A stretch of DNA of 64,000 nucleotides, from NCBI RefSeq assembly GCF_020103725.1, contig NZ_JAHXBG010000003.1, forward strand, positions 372,001-436,000. The letters run 5' to 3'. Source of the DNA: Hyalangium gracile (GTDB lineage Bacteria; Myxococcota; Myxococcia; Myxococcales; Myxococcaceae). The notes under the pieces are model-generated. The model was not told where the DNA came from, searched no databases, and saw only the letters and a program-made list of their open reading frames with translations. Shown here piece after piece: positions 37,317 to 45,177 of this stretch. The translations under genes and the position numbers were made by a program. Every line of letters starts with the position of its first letter. Position 1 is the stretch's first letter.

Positions 37317-39293
37317 CTACTTCTTGCGGAAGGTGTAGGTCACCTGCACGTCGTCGAAGTACGCGTCGATGTCCCAGCCGGCCGTGTAGTGGCCCTCGAG
37401 GATGACGAGCATCGCCGTGGCCCCGGGGGGCACCAGCACGTTCTCCACCGACTGCTTCACCCAGTAGCGCTTCTGCGACACCTCGTCGTCCGAGAGGCGC
37501 GCGGTGGTGTCCGCCGACTGGGGCCAGGGGTCCGCCTTGCGGGTGGCGGAGACCAGGTCCGCGGCCTCGGAGGTGCGCACGCGCGGACGCGGGGTGCCCG
37601 GGCCCTTGAAGACGTCATCCCCGTAGAACTCCACGGCGATGGTGCCCCGGTCCGGCTGCCCCGTCGTCTGGCTGCGCTCCTCGTAGAGCGAGCGGCGCAT
37701 CACGCTGGCGGTGATGAACAGGTCCCACCCCGCCTTGCGGTCCAGCGTATTGAGGGGGATCCACTGGTACATGCGCGTCACCGAGCCCGCGGGCGGCTTG
37801 CCATCCGCCCAGTCCGGCGAGGCCGTGAAGATGGAGTTCTGCGGCTTGCCGGTGCGGCCAGGCACCCAGGGCTCCGTGAAGCGCGCGGCGAAGAAGTACT
37901 GCCCGCCGCTGGCGGCCTCGCCCTCGGACCAGCGTCCGCCCTCGTAGCGGTTGGGGCCCGGGCGCAGGTAGCGCGAGCGCAGGGCGACGAAGCCGGGGAT
38001 GGCGTCACCACCCGCGTCGCTGATCCAGCCGCCGCCGGGCTGCACGGGCGCGGGGCCCACCGCCGGCAGCGCCGCGCCGGCCTTGTAGTAGGGGTAGCGC
38101 GCGTGCGCCACGGGGGTGATGCCCTCCTCCTGCGGGGCCTCGGCGCCCGGGTTGACGATGCGCAGGAAGCCGCCCGTGCTGCGCGGCGCGGTGGGCTCGT
38201 CCATCGGATCGATGTCCGCGGGCAGGCGCGTGGCGTCGAAGGGCTTGGCGCGCAGGATGTTCTTGGCCGAGTAGTCCAGGTGCATCAGCCGGTTGAGCGT
38301 GGCGTTGTCCAGCTCGCCGCTGATGGGCAGCTCGTTGATGGCCTGGAAGCGGCGCAGGCGCTTGGCGAGCTCGGCGCCGAACGCCGTCTTCTGCGCCACG
38401 GTAGGCTCGGTGTAGCCCATCTTCTCCAGCAGCCCGAACGTCTCCGCGATGTCCAGGGTGCGGTTGGCCTCGGTCGTCTCGCGGCCGTCGAAGAACCACT
38501 CGATGATGGTCTCCGGGCTGCCGCCGCTGCCGCTCCACGTCTCCAGCACGCGCGCGGGCAGCTTGGCGTTGTCCGTGCGCCACAGCCGGCGGGAGCCGTA
38601 GCGGGAGATGGCCAGCTTCTCCTCCTCCGGGTGCGTCTTGTCGCCCAGGCCGTACACCGTCAGGTCCTGGTTGAAGGCCCACTGGAGCAGGCGGATCTTC
38701 CCGCTCTTCTCCACGTTGACGTGGTGCAGGGTGGAGGCGGGGATCTTCGCCTCGTCCACCGTGCCGTTGGCCAGCCGGGGCAGCATCTCCTGCTCGATGC
38801 ACAGCAGCCGGTACAGCTCGTGGCCCAGCACGTACACGTCATCCGGGTCCGGGATGTAGCCCAGGTACTCCTTGATGCGGTCCATGATGCCGCCCACGCC
38901 GGAGAGCGGGTTCTGGGCGTCCGTGACGGAGATGCCCACCACCGTCTGCACGCCCTTGACGAAGTTGTCGCTGGTGGCCGCCTTGATGAAGTCCGCCGTC
39001 ACCTCCACGAGGGCCTTGGCCGCGTCCGTCTGGACGAGGATCTCCTGGATGTCCATGGTGAGCTCCACCATGTACGAGAGCGCCTCGGCGAAGCCATTGA
39101 TGGCCTCACGCACGCCCAGGGCGATGTAGTCCTGGGGGCCGGTGGCGTTGCGCGCGCGGGCGATGCGGATCCACCGCGGCGGGCGCCCCAGGTCTCCCGG
39201 ATCCTCCAGCGAGTGGCGCACCTGGAAGAGCAGGTAGGCGACGAGCGAGAATGGGTTGCCGGTGGTGGTGGTAGGCGCTGTTTCGGGCGGCAT
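37317..39293 (-). CDS. Large tail-locus protein with peptidoglycan-binding-like domain
   Basis: This 658-aa protein has a helical N-terminal region (about 20-165) that resembles the whole of the 177-aa neighbour. A segment at about 284-340 (FGLLEKMGY, then RLRRFQAINELPISGELDNATLNRLM) has the form of a PG_binding_1 repeat. A C-terminal beta-rich half (450-655) ends in strands such as VLVPPGATAMLVILEG, like a carbohydrate-binding module. No lytic catalytic residues were found. It may bind murein at the baseplate or be a cargo-type component. AAGGAAG precedes the ATG. It has no counterpart in standard tail gene lists. Confidence 0.65.
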   Translation of the reverse strand: MPPETAPTTTTGNPFSLVAYLLFQVRHSLEDPGDLGRPPRWIRIARARNATGPQDYIALGVREAINGFAEALSYMVELTMDIQEILVQTDAAKALVEVTADFIKAATSDNFVKGVQTVVGISVTDAQNPLSGVGGIMDRIKEYLGYIPDPDDVYVLGHELYRLLCIEQEMLPRLANGTVDEAKIPASTLHHVNVEKSGKIRLLQWAFNQDLTVYGLGDKTHPEEEKLAISRYGSRRLWRTDNAKLPARVLETWSGSGGSPETIIEWFFDGRETTEANRTLDIAETFGLLEKMGYTEPTVAQKTAFGAELAKRLRRFQAINELPISGELDNATLNRLMHLDYSAKNILRAKPFDATRLPADIDPMDEPTAPRSTGGFLRIVNPGAEAPQEEGITPVAHARYPYYKAGAALPAVGPAPVQPGGGWISDAGGDAIPGFVALRSRYLRPGPNRYEGGRWSEGEAASGGQYFFAARFTEPWVPGRTGKPQNSIFTASPDWADGKPPAGSVTRMYQWIPLNTLDRKAGWDLFITASVMRRSLYEERSQTTGQPDRGTIAVEFYGDDVFKGPGTPRPRVRTSEAADLVSATRKADPWPQSADTTARLSDDEVSQKRYWVKQSVENVLVPPGATAMLVILEGHYTAGWDIDAYFDDVQVTYTFRKK

Positions 39294-39341
39294 GGGCTGC
39301 TTCCTTTCGTGCGTGTCTCGAGAAAAAACGGAGGGTGTCGG

Positions 39342-39875
39342 TCAGGGCGGGCGGGGAGTGATGTCGGCCAGGAGCGTCCCCAGCGCTCCGCCGTCCGTCA
39401 GGGTGGGGTTGGCGCGGCGGCCCAGGAGCAGCTCCAGCTCCTGGCGCACGCCCGCGGGGTCCTCGGGGGCCGGCACCAGCCCGGCGATGCGCACGCCGAC
39501 CTGCATGGCCGAGTGGCCGGCATTCGCCGCGTCGGTGATGGCCTGGAAGGGCCGGGGATCCAGCCCGAACTTCTCGGGCATCTGACCGAAGTCGATGCCG
39601 GTGGCCAGCGCGCCCACGAGATCCGTGGCGACCTCGAGCAGGGCCTTGAGGGCATCTGCCACGCGCAGCACGTCCACCACGTCCTTCAGGGCCCCGGCCA
39701 GCCACGCGAGCGCATCCGCCACGGCGGCGAGCACCTTGCGCGCCAGCTCCGGGATGGTGCCGGAGGCCGTGCCGAGCGCGCGGATCCTGCGCCCGGGCTC
39801 GCCCTGCACCTGGGTGCGGAAGTCGGCCAGGCCCGCCTTCAGCGCGACGAAGAGGTTCTCTCCCACGGGGCTCAT
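39342..39875 (-). CDS. Helical tail-locus protein, paralogue of the next gene's N-terminus
   Basis: This 177-aa mainly helical protein shares with the 658-aa downstream protein the pattern VADALKALLEVATDLVGAL (compare TDAAKALVEVTADFIKAA) and a later V-P-EDP...ELELLL. Its ATG overlaps the TGA of the 542-aa gene (ATGA). The domain is probably a repeated structural unit of the baseplate periphery or tail lumen. No known family is recognised. Confidence 0.6.
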   Translation of the reverse strand: MSPVGENLFVALKAGLADFRTQVQGEPGRRIRALGTASGTIPELARKVLAAVADALAWLAGALKDVVDVLRVADALKALLEVATDLVGALATGIDFGQMPEKFGLDPRPFQAITDAANAGHSAMQVGVRIAGLVPAPEDPAGVRQELELLLGRRANPTLTDGGALGTLLADITPRPP

Positions 39876-41500
39876 GCCGTGCCTCCCTGGGCGGCGGAGC
39901 TCTTGTAGCCGAGCAGCTTCTGCCTCACGTTCGCCACGCCCGTGCGCAGCGAGTCCAGCGACTCCACGGAGGGCGCCATGTCCAGCACGGCGGCGCCGCC
40001 GGCCAGCACGTCCTGGCCCGTGCCGAGCGCCTTGGCCATGGGGCCGGTGGCCTTCATCGCGTCGCCGAGGCCCAGCGCCGCGAGGTCCTCACCGCTGGCC
40101 TGGGTGATCTTCTCCAGCCCGCCCACCAGCGAGCGGGTGAGCTGCAAGAGGCCCGAGAGCGCGCCCAGCTGGAGCAGCGGCTCGCGAGCGCCCTCCAGCA
40201 GCCGGTCCACCTCGTCCAGCACGCCGGCGAGGAAGTCCACGGCCGAGTCGAGCTGAGCCTCCGCGCCCACCTGCTTCACGATGGCGATCACCGCGTTCAC
40301 GGTGCTGGTGGCCAGCAGCTCGCTCAGGGCGGTGATGAGCTCGCCGGTGGCGGTGACGATGTCGCTGAGCTGCCCCACGTCGCCGGGGTCCTGCCCGCTG
40401 AGCGCGCGCACCGGGGACAGCGGGTCGAACCCGCGCAGCTTGGAGGCCAGCTGGCCTCCCTTGTCCCCCACCTTCTTCAGCTTGGAGAGGAACTCCGCCG
40501 AGCCCGCCACGCCCTGGACGATGGCGGCGGCGTCTCCCAGGTCCACGCCGGTCAGGTCCTTGACGATGTCCACGCCGCCCGCGGCCAGCTTCTCCACGAA
40601 CTCGCCCAGGCTGCCGGCGCTGCGCAGATCGTTGATGAGCCCCACCACCTTCTGGGGGTCCACCTTGCCGAGCGTCTGCAGCACCTGGCTGAACTGCCCG
40701 CCGGTGAGCGCGTCCGCCTTGTCCACCAGGGCCTTGCCCAGGTCGCTGACGCCCAGCCGGTCCAGCAGGCCCGGGTTGGAGGCGAGCAGCCCCGGGATGG
40801 AGGACGGATCCTGGATGGCGTTGTACGCGGCGATGACGTCCGACATCTGGACGTTCTTGAGCTTGTCGGTGATGGCGCCGAGCGCCCCCGAGTCCAGCCC
40901 GACGGACGAGAGGATGCCATCGAGCCCGCCGCCGGTGAGCCCGCCCGCGGCGCTGTCCAGCGCGCCCGCGAGATCATCGGTGGAGAGGTGGTCCACCAGG
41001 TCCGGGTTGGCCTCGACCAGCTCGGGGAGCGCGGTGGCATCCTGGATGCCGGTGGCCGCGTCCACGGAGCCCTCCGCCCAGCTCGCGGCGTCCGCCTCCA
41101 CCGCGGCGTCCACCTCAGACAGGGCGGCCTCCGGCTCGGGCGGCTCCTCCACGTGCTCGCGGACCTGCAGGCGGTACCAGTAGCGGTCGCGATAGCCCGC
41201 CACCTGCCGCACCTGCAGCGTGTCGATGAGCACGTCGGTGAAGTCCATGCCCGCGGTGATGTCCGCGGAGAAGGGCACTGGCTCGGCCTCGGCCTGAGCG
41301 GTGCGCAGGGCCTCCAGGGCCTCCAGCGCGTCCTCGCCCCAGAGCAGGCCCTCGAGCTGGAGCCGCACCGCCGAGCGCCCCAGCTCCTGGAACAGGCTGC
41401 CAGCGCGGCCGGGGATGTGCTGCTCCACCCAGCGCCGGCCCTCGTCGGTGACGATGGCCTGGACCCCATGAAGGTCGACTCTGGCGATCCGCACGGCCAT
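39872..41500 (-). CDS. Mu gpN-like (DNA-circularisation N-type) protein with long helical tail
   Basis: This 542-aa protein has residues 1-115 matching the N-terminal domain called DNA circularisation protein in Mu-like phages: DEGRRWVEQHIPGRAGSLFQ, LGRSAVRLQLEGLLWGEDALEALEAL, and RYWYRLQVREHVE. That domain belongs to the baseplate hub region. Residues 130-542 are Ala/Leu/Gly/Asp-rich helices with loosely repeated units (DLVDHLSTDDLAGAL, PGLLDRLGVSDLGKAL), long enough to act as a tape measure or lumen filler. The ATG follows the hub stop by two bases. The fusion is unusual. Confidence 0.7.
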   Translation of the reverse strand: MAVRIARVDLHGVQAIVTDEGRRWVEQHIPGRAGSLFQELGRSAVRLQLEGLLWGEDALEALEALRTAQAEAEPVPFSADITAGMDFTDVLIDTLQVRQVAGYRDRYWYRLQVREHVEEPPEPEAALSEVDAAVEADAASWAEGSVDAATGIQDATALPELVEANPDLVDHLSTDDLAGALDSAAGGLTGGGLDGILSSVGLDSGALGAITDKLKNVQMSDVIAAYNAIQDPSSIPGLLASNPGLLDRLGVSDLGKALVDKADALTGGQFSQVLQTLGKVDPQKVVGLINDLRSAGSLGEFVEKLAAGGVDIVKDLTGVDLGDAAAIVQGVAGSAEFLSKLKKVGDKGGQLASKLRGFDPLSPVRALSGQDPGDVGQLSDIVTATGELITALSELLATSTVNAVIAIVKQVGAEAQLDSAVDFLAGVLDEVDRLLEGAREPLLQLGALSGLLQLTRSLVGGLEKITQASGEDLAALGLGDAMKATGPMAKALGTGQDVLAGGAAVLDMAPSVESLDSLRTGVANVRQKLLGYKSSAAQGGTA

Positions 41501-41502
41501 CG

Positions 41503-42516
41503 TTAGAAGTCCATCCTCGTGATGAAGCCCACGCGCGCGTCCAGCCGGTGCCGGACGCGACGCACCCGCAGCGGCCCCGGCGCCGCGCCCTCTCCGGGAA
41601 GCTCACTCACCGTCACCCGATCGCCCGGCTTCACGCCCGGGGCGCCCAGCACCTGCAGGAAGCCGCGCACCGGGCGGGCCGCCACCGCCGCCGCTCGTGC
41701 CTCGGCCACCGCCTTCGCCGCCTCACCCGAGCGCACCGAGCCATCGAGCACGAGCCGCGGCCGCTCCCCCTCCTGTCCCGGGGAGACCGAGCCGCCTTCG
41801 CCCACCGAGGCCTTGCCGTTCACGCTGGACAGGTCCTTGACGAGCCAGTGCTCCTTGCCGGCTCCCTGCGAGCTGGCGGCGCCCTCGCCCCAGACGGAGA
41901 ACGAGTCGAACGCGGGCGTCGCGGTCTCCAGGTGCAGCGCGAGCACGTCCCCGCCGTACTGGAAGGTGTGCTCCTCGCCCTGGGTGCTGGCGGTGATGAA
42001 GCAGACCTTGCCCTCGCCATCCGAGAAGAGATCCGCGCCGCACAGCTCCGCCAGGCGCTGGAGGTGGCGCAGCGCGCGCGGGCCCTTGTGCACCACCCAC
42101 GTCGCCAGCGTGGGCCCGTCCTCCACGGTGCCCGCATCCACGCCCGCCTGGCCGAGGATGTCCTTGACGATGGCGCCCGCGGTCTTGGCCTCGTAGGCCG
42201 TCTCCAGATCGAAGGAGGCCAGCTTCGCCATGCCGTCCATGGCGGTGACGCGCAGGGCGGTGGCGGTGCGCGTCACCGCGAGGACCTCACCGGTGAACAC
42301 CGGCGACGCCCCGTCACCCTTCCCGAGAGACACCTGCACCGAGTCTCCCAGCTCCGGGGCGCTCAGCGAGGGATCGGCGATCTCCACCACGCAGCGTCCG
42401 CCCACGCCGCCCATCGCCAGCTCTCCCGACAGCGCCAGCAGCTGCCGCGCCTCGCGCTGGGGCGTGGTGCTCGCCGTGAGTGAGCCGATGCGGACCTCGC
42501 CTTCCACTCGGAGCAT
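41503..42516 (-). CDS. Baseplate hub protein (gpD/gp27-like)
   Basis: This 337-aa protein is of the late-control gpD/gp27-like type, forming the ring that holds the spike. Visible features are the AELGDSVQVSLG beta-barrel region, KTAGAIVKDILGQAGVDAG (about 110-128), and the typical RALRHLQRLAELCGADLFSDGEGKVCF (about 148-172). The C-terminal part is GVKPGDRVTVSELPG. GGAGG lies eight bases before its ATG. Together with the gpV spike it is equivalent to a split VgrG. Confidence 0.85.
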   Translation of the reverse strand: MLRVEGEVRIGSLTASTTPQREARQLLALSGELAMGGVGGRCVVEIADPSLSAPELGDSVQVSLGKGDGASPVFTGEVLAVTRTATALRVTAMDGMAKLASFDLETAYEAKTAGAIVKDILGQAGVDAGTVEDGPTLATWVVHKGPRALRHLQRLAELCGADLFSDGEGKVCFITASTQGEEHTFQYGGDVLALHLETATPAFDSFSVWGEGAASSQGAGKEHWLVKDLSSVNGKASVGEGGSVSPGQEGERPRLVLDGSVRSGEAAKAVAEARAAAVAARPVRGFLQVLGAPGVKPGDRVTVSELPGEGAAPGPLRVRRVRHRLDARVGFITRMDF

Positions 42517-42519
42517 GGC

Positions 42520-43914
42520 TCAGACCTCCACCCCTTCACCGCGAGCCGCGGTCTCGAGGATGTCGACGAGCAGCTCCTCCAGCTGCTCCCGGTCGAGCGG
42601 GAGCGCCTGCGCGGCAGGCGGAGCGAACGGATCTTCGTTCCGAAGGAGGCTCTCGGGAGGTGCGGCGAGCTCGGGCAGCGAGGGCGCGGCCGGAGCTGCG
42701 CCACGGCTCGGCGGGAAGGCAGCCCCCGAAGGCTCGGGCGCGAAGTACTGGAGCAGCGCGGGCCCAGGTACTGCCGGGCTGCTGCTGCTTCGCTCCAGCA
42801 CGGGGACGGGCTGGCCCACCCGCTCGGGGCTCTCGGACTCCGCGGTGTCCCGGGTCATCCACCTCGGCCCTCGGGACATCAGCGGGATTCCCTCTCCGCT
42901 CGCCCCGCGCGCCACCGGGCTCTCGGGCCGTGCGTGATGCGGAGCGGAAGGCGGGAGCGAGCCACGAACCTCGGAGGCCGCGAGAGGAACTCCCTCAGGG
43001 GCGCGCAGCGGCTCCGGAGCAGACACCTGGGTCCGGGGCGCGGCGGCGGTCTCCGCAACCGGTCGCGAGTCCCTCGGTGAGGCAGGAGCGCGGCGGAGCA
43101 CCAGTCGAGGCAGCCCCGTCGTCGCGGGCCCCACGCTGGCGGGGACCTGCGGCGTGGCACTGCTCACGGGCGCTGACGCTCCAGGCTGCACCGGCGACGA
43201 GGCCACCGAGGCCTGTGCCTCGCTCTGGGCAAGAGCCTCACTCGGGACGCGCGATGCGACAGGCACCGCCACCGCTTCGGGGCGGCTCATCCGCACCGCC
43301 GACGCGGACACCGGAGGCGGCGCTTCGCTCTGGACGGAGGCCTCACTCGGGAGGCGGGGCGCACCAGGCACCGCGCCGGCCTCGGGTCGGCTCATCGAGA
43401 AGAGCGGGAGCTCACGCTCTTCCATGCCCGCGGGGACATCGCTCGGGGCCGCCGTGGGAGAGGGCGCGGTCGGCGCCACACGAGCCGGAGCCCTGTGAGC
43501 CGGAGCGCCCGGCCTGTCCCGACGCAGGACGAGCCGGGGCACCGTGCTCGTCGCTGGCGAGGGCTCCGAGGCCCCGGCCATCCCACGAGGCAGGCCCGGG
43601 CCTTCCGTTCGCTCCGCACGCATCTGCCCGGGCACCCGCGACGCGGATGCCTCCGCCTCGGTGGGAGCCCCCGGCATGGCGCTCGGGGGAGAGGAAGAAA
43701 CCACCGCGCGCACTCCCCGGATGACACCGGCGGGCGCGTCCATGACCGGCGGCTGGGCACGCACCTCCTCCGTGCCTCGTCCCTCTGCCGGCGACGCCGA
43801 GGTGGGCGCCTCGGTCGCCGCTGCCTCGAGACCGAGCACCTGGACGTCCCGCAGCACGCGCTGGACCGGGCCCGCGAGGATGGCGACCAGCCCCTGTGTC
43901 GAGAAGGAGCTCAT
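42520..43914 (-). CDS. Disordered Pro/Ala/Ser-rich protein in the tape-measure position
   Basis: This 464-aa protein has a short helical N-terminus (MSSFSTQGLVAILAGPVQRVL), then about 390 residues of low-complexity Ala/Pro/Ser/Arg/Val sequence, and a short acidic C-terminal helix (LDREQLEELLVDILETAARG). The motif PRLVLRR occurs twice and MSRPEA twice. It lies between the tube-proximal genes and the hub, where tails usually encode the tape measure. A tape measure is normally long and helical, so a linker or chaperone role is equally possible. ATGA overlap with the previous gene supports the start. Confidence 0.65.
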   Translation of the reverse strand: MSSFSTQGLVAILAGPVQRVLRDVQVLGLEAAATEAPTSASPAEGRGTEEVRAQPPVMDAPAGVIRGVRAVVSSSPPSAMPGAPTEAEASASRVPGQMRAERTEGPGLPRGMAGASEPSPATSTVPRLVLRRDRPGAPAHRAPARVAPTAPSPTAAPSDVPAGMEERELPLFSMSRPEAGAVPGAPRLPSEASVQSEAPPPVSASAVRMSRPEAVAVPVASRVPSEALAQSEAQASVASSPVQPGASAPVSSATPQVPASVGPATTGLPRLVLRRAPASPRDSRPVAETAAAPRTQVSAPEPLRAPEGVPLAASEVRGSLPPSAPHHARPESPVARGASGEGIPLMSRGPRWMTRDTAESESPERVGQPVPVLERSSSSPAVPGPALLQYFAPEPSGAAFPPSRGAAPAAPSLPELAAPPESLLRNEDPFAPPAAQALPLDREQLEELLVDILETAARGEGVEV

Positions 43915-44747
43915 GGCGTCTCGTCCTCGATCTGGATGACGATCGCATCCGGGTGGTCCGCGAGGCGCGGAGCCCGTGGGCGCGGCGTCGGACGCGGAGC
44001 AGGCACGGGCGCCGAGCGGGGCGCCGGGGCGCCGTGGGCGGCATCCAGCAGCCGCAGCAGCCGATCCACCTCGGGAGCAGGCGTGGCCCAGACCTGGCTC
44101 GGCGTCCAGCCCAGCTCCCGGCACAGCCGCAGCGTGGTGGCGGCCACCTCCGGCGAGTCGAGCAGCGCCGCCTCTTCCTCCGCCGGCACGTTGACCGCCA
44201 CGACGGAGTCCAGCAGCGACACCGTGCTGGCCGCGTCGAGCGCGCGCAGGTCCGTCCCCGCCGGCTCCACGGCCTTCACCGAGGCCGCGAGCATGGCCTC
44301 CAGATAGCGCCCCGAGTCGAGGCGCCTGCCCTGCCCTTCGCCACGCACGCACCGGGCCAGCGCCTGAAGGCGCTCGCCCGCGGACCACTGCCGCAGCTGC
44401 ACGCGGCACCGCTCCAGCTCCAGCCAGCCGTCGGGCCCAGGCCGCGCGGAGGGCGCACCTCCGCCCGCCGCCCACCAGAGCGCCAGCGGCGCCGCTTCCT
44501 GGGCGAGCGCTCCCTGGAGCCCCTCGCGAGCGAGGACCTCGCCGCTGAAGGCCGCGGTGTCCAGCGCGACGCCGGAGGCACCTGGCTTCAGGTGCCGACC
44601 GAGCGCCGCCAGGTGCTCACCGCACGTCCACGGGCGCAAAGACACGTGCTGACCGCCACGCAGCCACACGTGCAGTGGCTGGTGGAAGCCCTCGAAGTGG
44701 ACCGGGTACTCCACCGCGTCCACCTCGACGAGGGAGGTGGCCTGCAT
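43911..44747 (-). CDS. Tail-locus protein with internally duplicated domain
   Basis: This 278-aa protein occupies the place of tail assembly chaperones, right after the tube gene. Two segments match: LRPWTCGEHLAALGRHLKPG...ALDTAAFSGEVLA (about 37-73) and LRQWSAGERLQALARCVRGE...RLDSGRYLEAMLA (about 117-153). This indicates an internal duplication. The C-terminus is a Pro/Arg-rich linker and acidic end. No known family is recognised with certainty; it could be a baseplate or assembly factor. It overlaps the next gene by four bases. Confidence 0.6.
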   Translation of the reverse strand: MQATSLVEVDAVEYPVHFEGFHQPLHVWLRGGQHVSLRPWTCGEHLAALGRHLKPGASGVALDTAAFSGEVLAREGLQGALAQEAAPLALWWAAGGGAPSARPGPDGWLELERCRVQLRQWSAGERLQALARCVRGEGQGRRLDSGRYLEAMLAASVKAVEPAGTDLRALDAASTVSLLDSVVAVNVPAEEEAALLDSPEVAATTLRLCRELGWTPSQVWATPAPEVDRLLRLLDAAHGAPAPRSAPVPAPRPTPRPRAPRLADHPDAIVIQIEDETP

Positions 44748-44763
44748 GGCATTTCCCTATCCG

Positions 44764-45162
44764 TTACTCCACGCGCACGCGCGTCGAGCTGAAGACGTAG
44801 GTGGTGGCCGCGGTGCCGCCGGCGTCCATCCCGAAGGACTTGGACTCCACGTAGCACTGGTCGAAGGCGTACGTGACGGCCTGGTCCGTCACGGAGATGC
44901 CCTTGTTCTTGGACAGGTTGGCCACCAGCTGGAAGCCGGCGCGCTCGTCCAGGAGCTGGTTGAGCTTGAGGCTCGTCGAGCGCACGACGAGCTCGCCCAC
45001 CACGGTGCGCAGGCCGAAGCTCACGTCGATGCGCTCATCGCTCCCGATGGCGCGGATGTCCTCCCGCTCGGTGACGACGCGGAAGGCCAGTGAGTGCAGC
45101 CCCTCCAGGGGCTCACCGTCCACCAGGATGCTGCTGCTATTGGCAGAGAAGATGGTTGGCAC
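44764..45162 (-). CDS. Contractile tail tube protein
   Basis: This 132-aa protein directly follows the sheath gene. Its pattern (short N-terminus, LDVSFG-type strands, then VRSTSLKLNQLLDERAGF and a final strand pair) fits a small tube protein of the gp19/XkdM type that forms hexameric rings. The GTG start at 45162 has GGGGGAG five bases upstream. Only one tube gene is present, whereas Afp-type systems have two. Confidence 0.78.
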   Translation of the reverse strand: MPTIFSANSSSILVDGEPLEGLHSLAFRVVTEREDIRAIGSDERIDVSFGLRTVVGELVVRSTSLKLNQLLDERAGFQLVANLSKNKGISVTDQAVTYAFDQCYVESKSFGMDAGGTAATTYVFSSTRVRVE

Positions 45163-45177
45163 GGGACTCCCCCCTCA

